This document shows, in pieces, positions 45,509 through 54,303 of a stretch of DNA of 64,000 nucleotides. This stretch comes from BB31 sp964582525. Its GTDB lineage: Bacteria; Pseudomonadota; Gammaproteobacteria; Beggiatoales; Beggiatoaceae. A program made the translations under genes and the position numbers. The notes beneath the pieces were generated by a model, which searched no databases, had not been told where the DNA came from, and worked only from the letters and a program-made list of their open reading frames with translations. Where the stretch lies: the NCBI GenBank assembly GCA_964582525.1, contig CAZOSP010000004.1, positions 1 to 64,000 of the forward strand, written 5' to 3'. Position 1 is the first letter of the stretch, and the number at the start of each line of letters is the position of its first letter.

Positions 45509-46354
45509 ATGAAAAACATGGAAGACCCACAAAATGAAGACATAGAATTGCAATTATTATTGCAGGCTATTTATTTGAAATACGGCTATGATTTTCGTGA
45601 TTACACCCGCGCTTCTATTAAACGCCGCATTCAATACCGCTTAAACAATAGTCAATTACCCAACATCTCAGCATTACAACACCGGGTGCTAAATGATGCA
45701 CATTGTTTTGAGCAACTTTTTCTCGATTTATCTATCAATGTCACAGAAATGTTCCGCGATCCTAGTTTTTATCGAACAGTGCGAGAACAAGTCATGCCTA
45801 TTTTGCGTAATTTTTCTTATTTGAAAATATGGCACGCCGGCTGTGCAACTGGCGAAGAAGTATATTCAATGGCGATTATACTCAAAGAAGAAAATCTATA
45901 TGAACGCGCACAATTATATGCTACCGATATGAATGAAGTTGTGTTGAAACAAGCCCGCGATGGCATATTTCCTATTAACCGCTTAAAACAATACACTGAA
46001 AATTATCAAAAAGGCGGCGGACGCGAGGCATTCTCAGATTATTATAGTGCGCATTATGAGCATGTTGTCATGGATAAATCCTTAAAAGAAAATATCTTAT
46101 TTTCTGATCATAATCTTGCCACCGATAGCGTATTTGGAGAAATGCACTTAATTGTATGCCGCAACGTGTTGATTTATTTCAATCGGGAATTACAAAATCG
46201 TACTTTAGGTTTATTCTCTAACAGTTTATGTGATGGCGGCATATTGTGTTTAGGTTCAAAAGAAACCCTCCACTTTTCTGATTATGCCTATCAATTTGCA
46301 GATATTTCTCGTGAAGAAAAGGTTTACATCAAAAAACATGTCGCTTCTCGGTAA
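45509..46354 (+). CDS. CheR-type methyltransferase
   Basis: 281 residues from ATG 45509 (MKNMEDPQNEDIEL); ATG 45518 is equally possible, GTG/ATG further upstream (45428) is less so. N-terminal helical CheR domain, then a SAM-binding domain with IWHAGCATGEEVYSMAII near 110-127, YATDMNEVVLKQARDGIF, and MHLIVCRNVLIYFNRELQN. It would methylate receptor glutamates. It overlaps the cheB-like gene by 17 bases. There is no receptor, CheA or CheW nearby, so the pair may serve a non-flagellar system. Confidence 0.88.
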   Translation: MKNMEDPQNEDIELQLLLQAIYLKYGYDFRDYTRASIKRRIQYRLNNSQLPNISALQHRVLNDAHCFEQLFLDLSINVTEMFRDPSFYRTVREQVMPILRNFSYLKIWHAGCATGEEVYSMAIILKEENLYERAQLYATDMNEVVLKQARDGIFPINRLKQYTENYQKGGGREAFSDYYSAHYEHVVMDKSLKENILFSDHNLATDSVFGEMHLIVCRNVLIYFNRELQNRTLGLFSNSLCDGGILCLGSKETLHFSDYAYQFADISREEKVYIKKHVASR

Positions 46355-46919
46355 AGAATTTCAAGCATTAGTCGTGGGGGCTTCAGCCGGCGGCATTTAT
46401 GCGTTAAGCACTGTGTTTTCTTCTTTCCCGCAGGATTTTCCTTTGCCGGTATTGGTGGTGCAACACATGCACCCGCACTTAAAAAGCCAACTTGCACATA
46501 TTCTGCAAAAGAAAACCGCGCTTAAAACGCAAGAAGCCGAAGAAAAAGAATCGATTAAATCGGGCATTATTTATATCGCGCCGCCTAATTATCATTTGTT
46601 AGTAGAACTGGATCGCAGTTTGTCTTTATCTACTGACGGGCGTGTCAATTACGCCCGTCCCGCCGTTAATGTGCTGTTTGAATCTGCCGCAGATGCGTAT
46701 CAAGATAGGTTAATCGGTTTGATTTTAACGGGCGCGAATAATGATGGTGCGACCGGGCTGCGGCGCATTAAGCAAGCGGGCGGCTATACCATTGTGCAGG
46801 AGCCGCACACCGCGGAGTCGAGTTCTATGCCTGAAGCGGCTTGTGCTGCTACAGAAGTCGATATAATTTTACCCCTGGAGGAGATTGGTCTGCATATTCT
46901 GCAACTGGTCACTCGCTAG
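46338..46919 (+). CDS. Stand-alone CheB methylesterase domain
   Basis: 193 residues from ATG 46338. Catalytic pattern VVGASAGGIYAL (Ser), VVQHMHPHLKSQ (His), LILTGANNDGATGLRRIKQA (Asp), and PHTAESSSMPEAA. The usual N-terminal receiver domain is absent, so it is not switched by phosphorylation in cis. It would demethylate or deamidate what the upstream CheR modifies. The overlap with cheR argues for coupled translation. Confidence 0.87.
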   Translation: MSLLGKEFQALVVGASAGGIYALSTVFSSFPQDFPLPVLVVQHMHPHLKSQLAHILQKKTALKTQEAEEKESIKSGIIYIAPPNYHLLVELDRSLSLSTDGRVNYARPAVNVLFESAADAYQDRLIGLILTGANNDGATGLRRIKQAGGYTIVQEPHTAESSSMPEAACAATEVDIILPLEEIGLHILQLVTR

Positions 46920-46964
46920 AAAAGCTGCCGAAAATCATACTGATAGCCACCAGAAGCAGCCGCG

Positions 46965-47651
46965 TTAGGAAAATAGGTAATCTTGCAAAAACGCTTGCGT
47001 CCATAGGTTGCCGAATTTTTGTTGTAATAACTTCAAGCCGGGGCTGTTGTCGCAATGGTGTTTTTTATAGCTTTTTAGGGCTTGCGCGTATGCTGCCTGT
47101 TGTGCGCTGGGCATCGGCTGCGCGTTTTGCAACATTGCCATGAGCGATTGCCAAATTTGCAAATGCACATTGCCTAACAGTTGAAAATCTTGGCTATTTT
47201 GCGGACGCACAAAAAAATCGAGTCCCGAACGGCAGGCTTGATACCAATCAGGCATTTCTTCTGCCTGTTGCAGATGAGCAAAATCTTGATGGGCTTTCAA
47301 TAGCACGCTGTTTATTTTTTCCGCACTGTGGGTTTGCGGTATTAATGATAAAGCGTCAATCACTGCGACAACGGGTTTCTGCCCTAAGCTGACAAATTCC
47401 ATTGCATAGACAGGTAAGTCGCAGTGCGTAGCGGGAAAAAAGAAAATATTGATAATGTCAATTTTGGGGGCTTGAATGAGTACGCTGCGCATTTCACCAC
47501 ACTTGTTAAGTCGATAAAAGTGGGCTTTTAAGCGCAGTTGCCCGGCGGTTTGTTGGGCATAATGAGGGGGTAAAGTGCGCGCCTGTAAATCAGTGATACA
47601 GGCTTGAGTGAGCGCGATGCTTTGTTGTAATAGGTAGGAAAAATCAGACAC
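46965..47651 (-). CDS. Ferredoxin-dependent bilin reductase (HY2/PcyA family) homologue
   Basis: 228 residues from GTG 47651 (a TTG at 47699 gives 244; no start has a good Shine-Dalgarno). The centre reads IDIINIFFFPATHCDLPVYA then MEFVSLGQKPVVAVIDALSL, as in the beta sheet of PcyA/PebA-type enzymes ('..P..DLPILGVDLV..'). The C-terminus YKKHHCDNSPGLKLLQQKFG then NLWTQAFLQDYLF matches the family ending ('..FG..W...Y....LF'). These enzymes reduce biliverdin to phycobilins for phytochromes or phycobiliproteins. No heme oxygenase or bilin-binding photoreceptor is in the window. It is convergent with the cheR-cheB pair. Confidence 0.75.
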   Translation of the reverse strand: MSDFSYLLQQSIALTQACITDLQARTLPPHYAQQTAGQLRLKAHFYRLNKCGEMRSVLIQAPKIDIINIFFFPATHCDLPVYAMEFVSLGQKPVVAVIDALSLIPQTHSAEKINSVLLKAHQDFAHLQQAEEMPDWYQACRSGLDFFVRPQNSQDFQLLGNVHLQIWQSLMAMLQNAQPMPSAQQAAYAQALKSYKKHHCDNSPGLKLLQQKFGNLWTQAFLQDYLFS

Positions 47652-47822
47652 GGAAAATACACATCGGCATGAAAATCCGCCAACAAAACAAAGCCCCAAA
47701 CCAACAGCGGCAGGTGGCTATCGGTTTGAGGCTTAACAGGCTGGGCGCATTAAGAATTGAAGCAAATTGCTTTAAGCTCGCAAGCAAGCACGGCAACTTC
47801 ACAGTCCAGCACGGACCAGGCT

Positions 47823-48107
47823 TTAGTTACTACAGGCGCGTTTTGCAGTTTTCAGTTGATCGTTGCTGCAATTTTTTTGTTTAGTACCTATGCACCACTT
47901 TTTACGGTTGTCCCAAGAAGAGATTTTTCGAGATTTTCCATCTGAACAGGTGACATTGTAAATATAATATTTACCGCCAAACGTGGCTTCGCCCTTTTCG
48001 GCATATTTGATGTCCTTAGGGGTTGATGAAAAACTCGCGGCACTAAACAAAATCGCGCTACAAGCCAATAAACAAACCCATAATTTTTTCTGTGCTGTCC
48101 TCATCAT
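47823..48107 (-). CDS. Small secreted four-cysteine protein, copy 1
   Basis: 94 residues with signal peptide KKLWVCLLACSAILFSAASF. The mature part has the pattern CSDGKSRKISSWDNRKKWC and CSNDQLKTAKRAC, i.e. four cysteines likely forming two disulfides in the periplasm or outside. GAGGA precedes the ATG pair. Paralogue of the protein encoded at 48223. The family is unknown to me. Confidence 0.75.
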   Translation of the reverse strand: MMRTAQKKLWVCLLACSAILFSAASFSSTPKDIKYAEKGEATFGGKYYIYNVTCSDGKSRKISSWDNRKKWCIGTKQKNCSNDQLKTAKRACSN

Positions 48108-48222
48108 GCTTCATCATTCCTCAGTTAAGCGAAAAATATCACTTGCAGTTTTTGCAGGTAAAACAAGTGATGTTGATATTTTACAACAGGATACTTGCCC
48201 TGTGTCTTGAACGCAAAATTAC

Positions 48223-48489
48223 TTATCTTTGACTGCACGCCATTTTAGCAGCTTTTAATTGGTCGTTGGTGCAACGTCGTGAAGTTCCGACACACCATTT
48301 TTTACGTCTATTCCAAGAGGTGATTTCACGGTTTTTACCATCAGAGCAGCGCACGGTATAAGTGGAATATTTTACACCTAAAGCGGTTGTACCGCGTGCG
48401 CAATAATTAATATCTGTTGGTTGCGAAGCCTGAACAGGTGAAAAACATAAAACAGCAGAACAACTTAAAGCAAACCATAGCTTTTTCAT
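48223..48489 (-). CDS. Small secreted four-cysteine protein, copy 2
   Basis: 88 residues from ATG 48489 (gggggt before it). Signal peptide MKKLWFALSCSAVLCFSPVQ; mature CSDGKNREITSWNRRKKWC and CTNDQLKAAKMACSQR. It aligns end to end with copy 1 at about 60% identity by eye. The two genes are tandem, same strand, 116 bases apart, and derive from a local duplication. Confidence 0.75.
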   Translation of the reverse strand: MKKLWFALSCSAVLCFSPVQASQPTDINYCARGTTALGVKYSTYTVRCSDGKNREITSWNRRKKWCVGTSRRCTNDQLKAAKMACSQR

Positions 48490-48837
48490 AAATACCCCCA
48501 AATAAATCATAAACAGCTCAAAAATAACAGCTTATTCATCACCTCTCAAGAATGCTGAGGCACTCTACAGGACTTTTTGAAACCTGAGTAAAAAATAAAA
48601 AGGTGATAATAAGAAGCGATTATACCATAGGCTATAGATGGCACTAAGCGCAGTTTTGTGTCAACTTAACGGATGTTATGCAAACGGCTTCTTTTTTGTC
48701 TATCAAAATAGACTGACACCTGCCGGGACAGGTGGGGAGAAAAAAATCGCCATTGCAGCATCTTCGGTAGCCCAATATGACAAAAAAACCTATAAACGAG
48801 AACGGCATATCTGCGTAAGACATGAATAATACTCAGG
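48490..48837. other. Intergenic, nothing recognised
   Basis: Mixed-composition sequence without a supported gene; short open frames lack start signals. An inverted 'cctgccgggacaggtgggg' stretch (about 48719-48737) could form a small hairpin. Confidence 0.4.
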
Positions 48838-48911
48838 AATGACCACAAAATAATACCAGAAAGTACGCGGGCGTAAACCTCCTAGGCTTGCAAAACCGAG
48901 AAGGTTTGAGT
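48838..48911. repeat. Long family B copy
   Basis: ggaatgaccacaaaataat, ccagaaag, then an imperfect palindrome gtaaacctcctaggcttgc / aaaaccgagaaggtttgag. It shares its first blocks with the truncated copy at 6430. Bases 48912-49118 show nothing recognisable. Confidence 0.65.
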
Positions 48912-49118
48912 TTCGGGTATTATTGAATACTCACAATCAGGCTTACAGTATAGATCACTGAGAAGTCTAAGCAACAGAGAACTGCATTTCTGCTTTGCTA
49001 GAGCTAAAAATGCGATACGCTATAGACGCACGTCAAAGCAGAAAACTAAAATCAAGCAAGTATTTTGCCAAGAAGCCTATGCCCATGACCGTGACAAGCC
49101 GTATTATTCTGTAACTTC

Positions 49119-49250
49119 TCAATACCTCATAGCAAGCAACCGCTCCCGGACGAGTCTGGCTAAGGGCGGAATCTCTCCGCCGCCCTTGATGCGATCACCC
49201 GGATAATCACGGAACAACACGCGGTTTTTTCGGCAGTCTTTTGCAAACGG
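49119..49250 (-). pseudogene. Unidentified C-terminal gene fragment
   Basis: A 43-codon minus-strand frame ends FRDYPGDRIKGGGEIPPLAR then LVRERLLAMRY and a stop. The composition and the clean C-terminus look protein-like, but the frame is blocked upstream near 49250. I do not recognise the family. Confidence 0.35.
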
Positions 49251-49287
49251 CTAAAAGCGTCACGACATTATTGTTGTTTTGTTTGAC

Positions 49288-49320
49288 GTTAAACTGTCCA
49301 CTACTTTTGGGCGGATATGA
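49288..49320. repeat. Dispersed 32-base repeat, copy 2
   Basis: gttaaactgtccactactt ... gggcggatatga, matching 36784-36815 with a few changes. Possibly the end of an insertion element. Confidence 0.6.
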
Positions 49321-49345
49321 AGGGTGTCAAAATACACAGTTCTGT

Positions 49346-49840
49346 TCACGCCTTATCCCGTGTGCGTTGCTTAAACTGAATAGGGGAAGTTTCTAGCTCA
49401 ACATGCCGCCAATCCGCGGGATAGCTATATACAGTGCATTGCGGCGGCTGCGAGGTGTATTTTGACATCATATCCCAGACATCGTTGGCAAAACGCCAAG
49501 CCCCTTCTTTCAGGGGCGTTCCGTATAAAAGGACACCGATGTAACGCTTGCCAAACCAACCGGCTTCATCCGTTAAACGCAAGCGTTTTTCTAATATTTC
49601 TATCAGTTGTTGGGCTATTTCGCTGTGCTCGCCTACGTCGCCAATATCAAAAATGATTAAGGAAAAACCGTGACCATTGCGGTCGGCTCTTGCGCATTCT
49701 CGCTGAATCGCTAAATGAAATTTTTTTTCTGCCATCATCATAATTGGGTCTTGTGGGGAAGAGGGGTAGTTTGGACAAAGTTTCTGCCTTATCCATGAAA
49801 AAGGAACACGTAAGGTGTTAGCGGAAAATACGCTTGTCAT
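49346..49840 (-). CDS. Small degenerate GGDEF-like protein
   Basis: 164 residues from ATG 49840 (AGGAG 7 bases upstream). The frame could be read from 49987, but that extension is translated from a family A repeat. The core KFHLAIQRECARADRNGHGF, SLIIFDIGDV, RLRLTDEAGWFGKRYIGVLL follows the beta1-alpha1-beta2 plan of nucleotidyl-cyclase/GGDEF domains, with FGKRYIG where GGDEF would be. Probably a non-catalytic relative. Monocistronic. Confidence 0.65.
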   Translation of the reverse strand: MTSVFSANTLRVPFSWIRQKLCPNYPSSPQDPIMMMAEKKFHLAIQRECARADRNGHGFSLIIFDIGDVGEHSEIAQQLIEILEKRLRLTDEAGWFGKRYIGVLLYGTPLKEGAWRFANDVWDMMSKYTSQPPQCTVYSYPADWRHVELETSPIQFKQRTRDKA

Positions 49841-49914
49841 GAACAACTCCTGAGCTTGTGTAAATAGGCTGAAGCCCCTGCTTGAAACTGTTTTGTGGTT
49901 TATATGCAGCCCCG

Positions 49915-50175
49915 GTAGGTGCGCGACATCTTTTCGTCGAAGCACACGGGATGATGGCACGCTGCCGAGTATTCGCGTTCGCGCCACACAAAGACCTGGC
50001 GCAAACCCTACTGGGCTATTGTTCAGCGACTCTCAAGTTAAAACCACATATTTTATATTGCGCCCTGCCTGAAACTGCTCTCAGAGATATTTTTAAGTAC
50101 TTAAAATACAGGTAGTTACATCAAATTTGATAAGGCAAAATACACAGTATCTGGCGGCTATGATTATAAACCCAG
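49915..50175. repeat. Diverged full family A element plus tail
   Basis: gtaggtgcgcgacatcttt ... gcgcaaaccctac (49915-50010) with several changes from the 56-kb copies, followed at 50061-50175 by the tail seen at 30158 (ctgcctgaaactgctctca, atttttaagtacttaaaata). The 560-base gap also holds a direct repeat, tgcgtaac(a/g)tcagt, at about 50259 and 50343, just before the parA-like gene. Confidence 0.75.
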
Positions 50176-50400
50176 CGTGGGGCAATGGCGATTTTTTCGT
50201 CCCCGCTTGTCCGGCAAGCGGGTGTCGGACTATTTTAACAGACGAAAAAGATGTCCTTTGCGTAACATCAGTTATGAAAAACGAACAGTGAAACTTGAGT
50301 TGTCATATAATCAGCTCGCGTTACGCGGTTAGTGCTTTTGACTGCGTAACGTCAGTAATCAGGTTTTATCAATTTCATAGATCAAATGGCGAGGTTAGCA

Positions 50401-51096
50401 ATGAGTATGATTCATTTTGTCGGCGGAGAAAAGGGCGGCGTGGGGAAATCTGTGCTATCGCGCTTGCTGTCACAGTATTTTTTGGATAATTCTTTGCACT
50501 ATGCGGGACTGGATGCGGATCAATCACACCCCACTTTGACCCGTTATTATGAGGATTTCACCCGCCCACTCAATTTGGACATGTTTGCCAGCATTGATGA
50601 GATTATGGAATTAGCATTGGCGGGCGAGCATCATGTGTTAATTGATTTACCCGCGCAAAGTCAGCGTTTTTTAGATCATTGGATCGAAGCCAATGACGTG
50701 TTAGACCTATGCAGAGAAATGGACATTACGCTGGTATATTGGTATGTGGTTGATGATGGACAGGATTCGGTGCAGTTATTGGATAATTTTTTGGCAAAAT
50801 ACAACACACTTTTACATTGTGTTGTGGTAAAAAACCAAGGGCGCGGCAGCGATTTTTACGCGCTTGAAAGCCTTGCTGTGTTGCAAAATGAAAAGCCCCA
50901 TTTGCAACAGGTGTGTCTCCCCGCATTACATGCAGATACCATGCACAAAATTGATAAACTGAGTGTTAATTTCTGGGCGGCGATGAATGTCAAGGACAAT
51001 CCGTTGGGGCATTTGAGTTTAATGGAACGACAAAGAACCAAAGTCTGGATAAAGCGAATATATGAAACCTTTAATACTGTTTTTAAGCAACTATAA
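50401..51096 (+). CDS. ParA/MinD-like ATPase without ParB
   Basis: 231 residues from ATG 50401 (GAGG 7 bases upstream). Deviant Walker A FVGGEKGGVGKSVLSRLL near 5-22, LDADQSHPTL near 41-50, LIDLPAQS near 86-93. The C-terminal half diverges from chromosomal ParA. No parB or parS-like array is seen. The gene overlaps the TonB-dependent receptor by 35 bases. A plasmid-type or positioning ATPase is likely; the role is unknown. Confidence 0.8.
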   Translation: MSMIHFVGGEKGGVGKSVLSRLLSQYFLDNSLHYAGLDADQSHPTLTRYYEDFTRPLNLDMFASIDEIMELALAGEHHVLIDLPAQSQRFLDHWIEANDVLDLCREMDITLVYWYVVDDGQDSVQLLDNFLAKYNTLLHCVVVKNQGRGSDFYALESLAVLQNEKPHLQQVCLPALHADTMHKIDKLSVNFWAAMNVKDNPLGHLSLMERQRTKVWIKRIYETFNTVFKQL

Positions 51097-53125
51097 ATGT
51101 CTTGTGCTGCTGCTGTGCATGAGTAACAGCAGTGCCAATGAGATGATTAATTACGCGGGCGCACGCGATGAAATCTCCTTGCTACGCGCTTTGGATTTGA
51201 CTGAATTGATGGAGACCCGCGTTTATTCGGGCGAACGTCAGTTAAAAAAACTCAGCGAATCCGCCGCAAATATGTTGGTGATCACTGACGAAGACATTGC
51301 GCGCACGGGGGCGAAAATGCTCAGTGATCTGCTGTGGATGACTGCCGGCGTTCAGGTGCAGGTGAAAAACAATAATCGCCACACGGCTTGGTTCCGTGGC
51401 GTACAAACTGAATTTAATAACAAGGTCGCGCTGCTGATTGACGGCGTACCGATGCGCGATCTGTTCGGTGGCTTTAAGCTGGACGAGGAAATTCCCTTAG
51501 ACAGCATTAAGCGCATAGAGATTATTCGCGGACCCGGCTCAACACTGTATGGCGCAAATGCTTTTTCAGGGGTTATCAGCATATTTACCTACTCGCCCGG
51601 CGAGCGTAAACCTGCCAATCAAGTGACCCTAATGGCAGGTAATGCGGCAACGTTCAGCACCTATGTGCGCGGCGAAACGGAACTTGAGCAAGCCTATTTG
51701 CAGCTACAAGCCAAATATTTCGATACCAATGGACAGGCACCGATACATGATCGCCACGGACGCATCAATAACACCGACAATCCGCAACAATCCTTAGATT
51801 ATTTGCAATTCAAAGCCAGCTCTAAAGATCAGAATTTACATTTCAGTGCGCTCTACAGTAACTTTGAAAATCTCAATGTCAACAAGGGCTTAGAAAATCC
51901 TTCTCAGCGCGATTTTAGCCGCTACAGCTTTAATCTGAATTATACGCAAAAACTTCAGGAAGCTTTGAGTGCGCAATGGCATCTGTACTACACACGCAAT
52001 GACCGTCTTGAGCGCGACATCCAATATGACATCCACAAGGGTGCGGTATTAGAAGATTTTTCTTTTAATGACGACGTGTCCTTGCTGGGCTTGCAATCGA
52101 TTTGGAACTATAACGGGCATCCGCAGCACGCACTGGTGACGGGCGTGGATGTGCAGCATGAAAGCTTGCTGGAAAGCACTTTTACCAATGCAGACACTGG
52201 CTTTGTCGATTCTTTTGTACTCAATCCCGCCTACCATGATTTAAGCCAAACCAATGTCGCACTGTTTGCGCAATATTCCTACACCCTGACATCGCAAAAA
52301 ACCATGCTGACAGGCGGTTTACGCTATGACCACTTAGACATGTTTTCTAATCAACTCAACTATCGCCTAGGGCTGACTCATCGTTTCAATCAACGCCTGT
52401 CGGCTAAATTATTATATGGCACTGCCTTTCGCTCGCCGAATTTCCTAGAATTTAGCCGCGCAGACATCAACAGCAGATTACCCGATGTAGAAACTCTCAA
52501 CACCCTAGAGGCGCAATTCAATTACAGCAGCCCTAACTATAGTGTCAGTTTTTCCCTTTTTCATAACCGTTATTCTGATGTCATTCAACGCCTTGAGGGT
52601 GAAATTTTTGGCAATATTGGCACTCAGACTATGTATGGCTCTGAACTCGAATCGCGTTTCAATTTATCGCCGCATTGGTCTGGTTTCTTCAATCTCAGCT
52701 ACTTAGACACTCAACAAAAAGACACAGGTGAAGCCCTGCCGCTATTTGCCGACTGGCACAGCAGCTTGGGTTTAGACGGGCAATTTCAACAAGCCGCGCA
52801 CCGCTGGACGGTGCATAATCACCTTATCATTTACGGCGACCGCCGCGACTGGTCAAGCAACGCTTGGGACATCGGGCAACAAGGGCGTTACGACAATCGC
52901 CCCAACAGCTTAAGCGACGGCTTTGCCATCTGGTATGCCAGCATTCGCTACCAAACGCTCAGCGGCACTTATAAAGGCTTAGAACTCGCCTTAAGTATTC
53001 ACAATGTACTCAATGAGACTTACTATACACAAAGTAGCTCCCCGCCCGGAGCCCATCGTATTGCGTACTTTGATAATCAATATGAAGCACGCCAATATTA
53101 CCTATCGCTCACCTATCATTGGTAA
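51062..53125 (+). CDS. TonB-dependent outer-membrane receptor
   Basis: 687 residues. Signal peptide (about 1-25, KCLVLLLCMSNSSA), a plug domain with ANMLVITDEDIARTGAKMLS, KVALLIDGVPMRD and IKRIEIIRGPGSTLYGANAF near 150-169, then a 22-strand-type barrel ending in YYLSLTYHW with the terminal aromatic needed for membrane insertion. The substrate (siderophore, vitamin B12 or other) cannot be told; no Fur box or transport genes are adjacent. The start lies within the 3' end of the ParA-like gene. Confidence 0.9.
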   Translation: MKPLILFLSNYKCLVLLLCMSNSSANEMINYAGARDEISLLRALDLTELMETRVYSGERQLKKLSESAANMLVITDEDIARTGAKMLSDLLWMTAGVQVQVKNNNRHTAWFRGVQTEFNNKVALLIDGVPMRDLFGGFKLDEEIPLDSIKRIEIIRGPGSTLYGANAFSGVISIFTYSPGERKPANQVTLMAGNAATFSTYVRGETELEQAYLQLQAKYFDTNGQAPIHDRHGRINNTDNPQQSLDYLQFKASSKDQNLHFSALYSNFENLNVNKGLENPSQRDFSRYSFNLNYTQKLQEALSAQWHLYYTRNDRLERDIQYDIHKGAVLEDFSFNDDVSLLGLQSIWNYNGHPQHALVTGVDVQHESLLESTFTNADTGFVDSFVLNPAYHDLSQTNVALFAQYSYTLTSQKTMLTGGLRYDHLDMFSNQLNYRLGLTHRFNQRLSAKLLYGTAFRSPNFLEFSRADINSRLPDVETLNTLEAQFNYSSPNYSVSFSLFHNRYSDVIQRLEGEIFGNIGTQTMYGSELESRFNLSPHWSGFFNLSYLDTQQKDTGEALPLFADWHSSLGLDGQFQQAAHRWTVHNHLIIYGDRRDWSSNAWDIGQQGRYDNRPNSLSDGFAIWYASIRYQTLSGTYKGLELALSIHNVLNETYYTQSSSPPGAHRIAYFDNQYEARQYYLSLTYHW

Positions 53126-53142
53126 ACTAAACAGGCGCAGAC

Positions 53143-54186
53143 ATGAAAATAACCGCTATCGGTGTAAATGCCGCCTTTTCAACAGGCACTTATGAACCGG
53201 CTATTTCTCTCGAAAAAGCTTCGCAGGCAGTGACGCAATTATTACAAGAACACAATGGACAGATCACCGCTGAGCAAGTTGCCAGCAGGCTTCAAGCGAT
53301 GAGCGACGGGTATTATCTGCCCAAATGGCAATCCAATTTTTTAATTGAATTTGACATGCTCAACAAGCGCGGAGAACGTCCCTATCGCTTGCTGGTGGAT
53401 GTGGGTGGCGATGCGCGACATGCGCTCAAAGCACTGCACTTGGGTTCGGCGAAAATCGACGGCATCTACATCTCCCATCCGCACAACGACCACATCGGCG
53501 GCATGGAATACATGGCACTCACCACGCTGTTCAACCCGTTTTACACGCCGGCAAAAAAACAATGGCTAGGCGACCAATTCATCGCCGACAAACTTTTTTT
53601 AGAACAAAATGTCTGGTCTGTGCCGCCGGGCAGTTGCAAACCCGACTTGTTCGTTCACAAAAAAGTTTTAGAACCCCTCAAACGCGCCGTAGGTCCCGGC
53701 ATGGACACTGTGCAAGGCGTACCGGATGTCACCATCGAAACCTATTTTGATGTACACCTAGTCGGCAAACAAGAAGACGGCACCACCAGCAGCCACATCT
53801 TTGAAGATGGCAATGCGACTTGGAAAATGACCCCTATTTTCGCCATGCACGTTATTTCCAGTTCGGAAGAAATGCCCAGCTACGGCATCAGCCTCGAACA
53901 CTCCAGCGGCTACAACGTCCTCATGCCCACTGACACCCAGCACATGATCCCCAAACAACTGGAAGCCCATTATCACCGAGCTAATCGTATCTACATGGAC
54001 TGCGAAACGAGTCCCTTCCCCTCCGGCGTACATCCCCATATATCCAATTTAATCAACGATATGAACCCGGACATTCAGAAAAAATGCCTGCTTTATCATT
54101 ACGACAGCTACCCAGAAATTCCCGACGGCATGTTTTACGGTATTTTGTGCGCCGGTGATGCGCATATTTATCCTGATTTTTCCTAA
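53143..54186 (+). CDS. Metallo-beta-lactamase-fold hydrolase
   Basis: 347 residues with the metal-binding motif ISHPHNDHIGGMEYM (HxHxDH) near 107-121, a later FAMHVISSSEE, LMPTDTQH, and DSYPEIPDG. No signal peptide. It is longer than typical glyoxalase-II-like members by an insertion (about 140-215). It lies 17 bases after the TonB receptor on the same strand and is probably cotranscribed. Reaction unknown. Confidence 0.8.
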   Translation: MKITAIGVNAAFSTGTYEPAISLEKASQAVTQLLQEHNGQITAEQVASRLQAMSDGYYLPKWQSNFLIEFDMLNKRGERPYRLLVDVGGDARHALKALHLGSAKIDGIYISHPHNDHIGGMEYMALTTLFNPFYTPAKKQWLGDQFIADKLFLEQNVWSVPPGSCKPDLFVHKKVLEPLKRAVGPGMDTVQGVPDVTIETYFDVHLVGKQEDGTTSSHIFEDGNATWKMTPIFAMHVISSSEEMPSYGISLEHSSGYNVLMPTDTQHMIPKQLEAHYHRANRIYMDCETSPFPSGVHPHISNLINDMNPDIQKKCLLYHYDSYPEIPDGMFYGILCAGDAHIYPDFS

Positions 54187-54211
54187 GTGGGAGCGGCTAA
54201 TCGTAAGACTT

Positions 54212-54288
54212 AGCCCCGCTGCCGCTGGCGGCGTTTTGGCTGAGCTTTACAGTCAGCCACTCCCAGCCCCGCCACTGGCGGCGTTTTG
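54212..54288. repeat. Short repeated GC-rich motif between convergent genes
   Basis: agccccgctgccgctggcg gcgttttg (54212-54238) and agccccgccactggcggcg ttttg (54265-54288). Each ends in a T-containing stretch after a small hairpin and may serve as a terminator. Confidence 0.5.
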
Positions 54289-54303
54289 CTACATATCCAT
54301 CCC

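Noticed and set aside
49841..49987. 49-residue N-terminal extension of the GGDEF-like protein
   Set aside because: Translated from a family A repeat; ATG 49840 has AGGAG.
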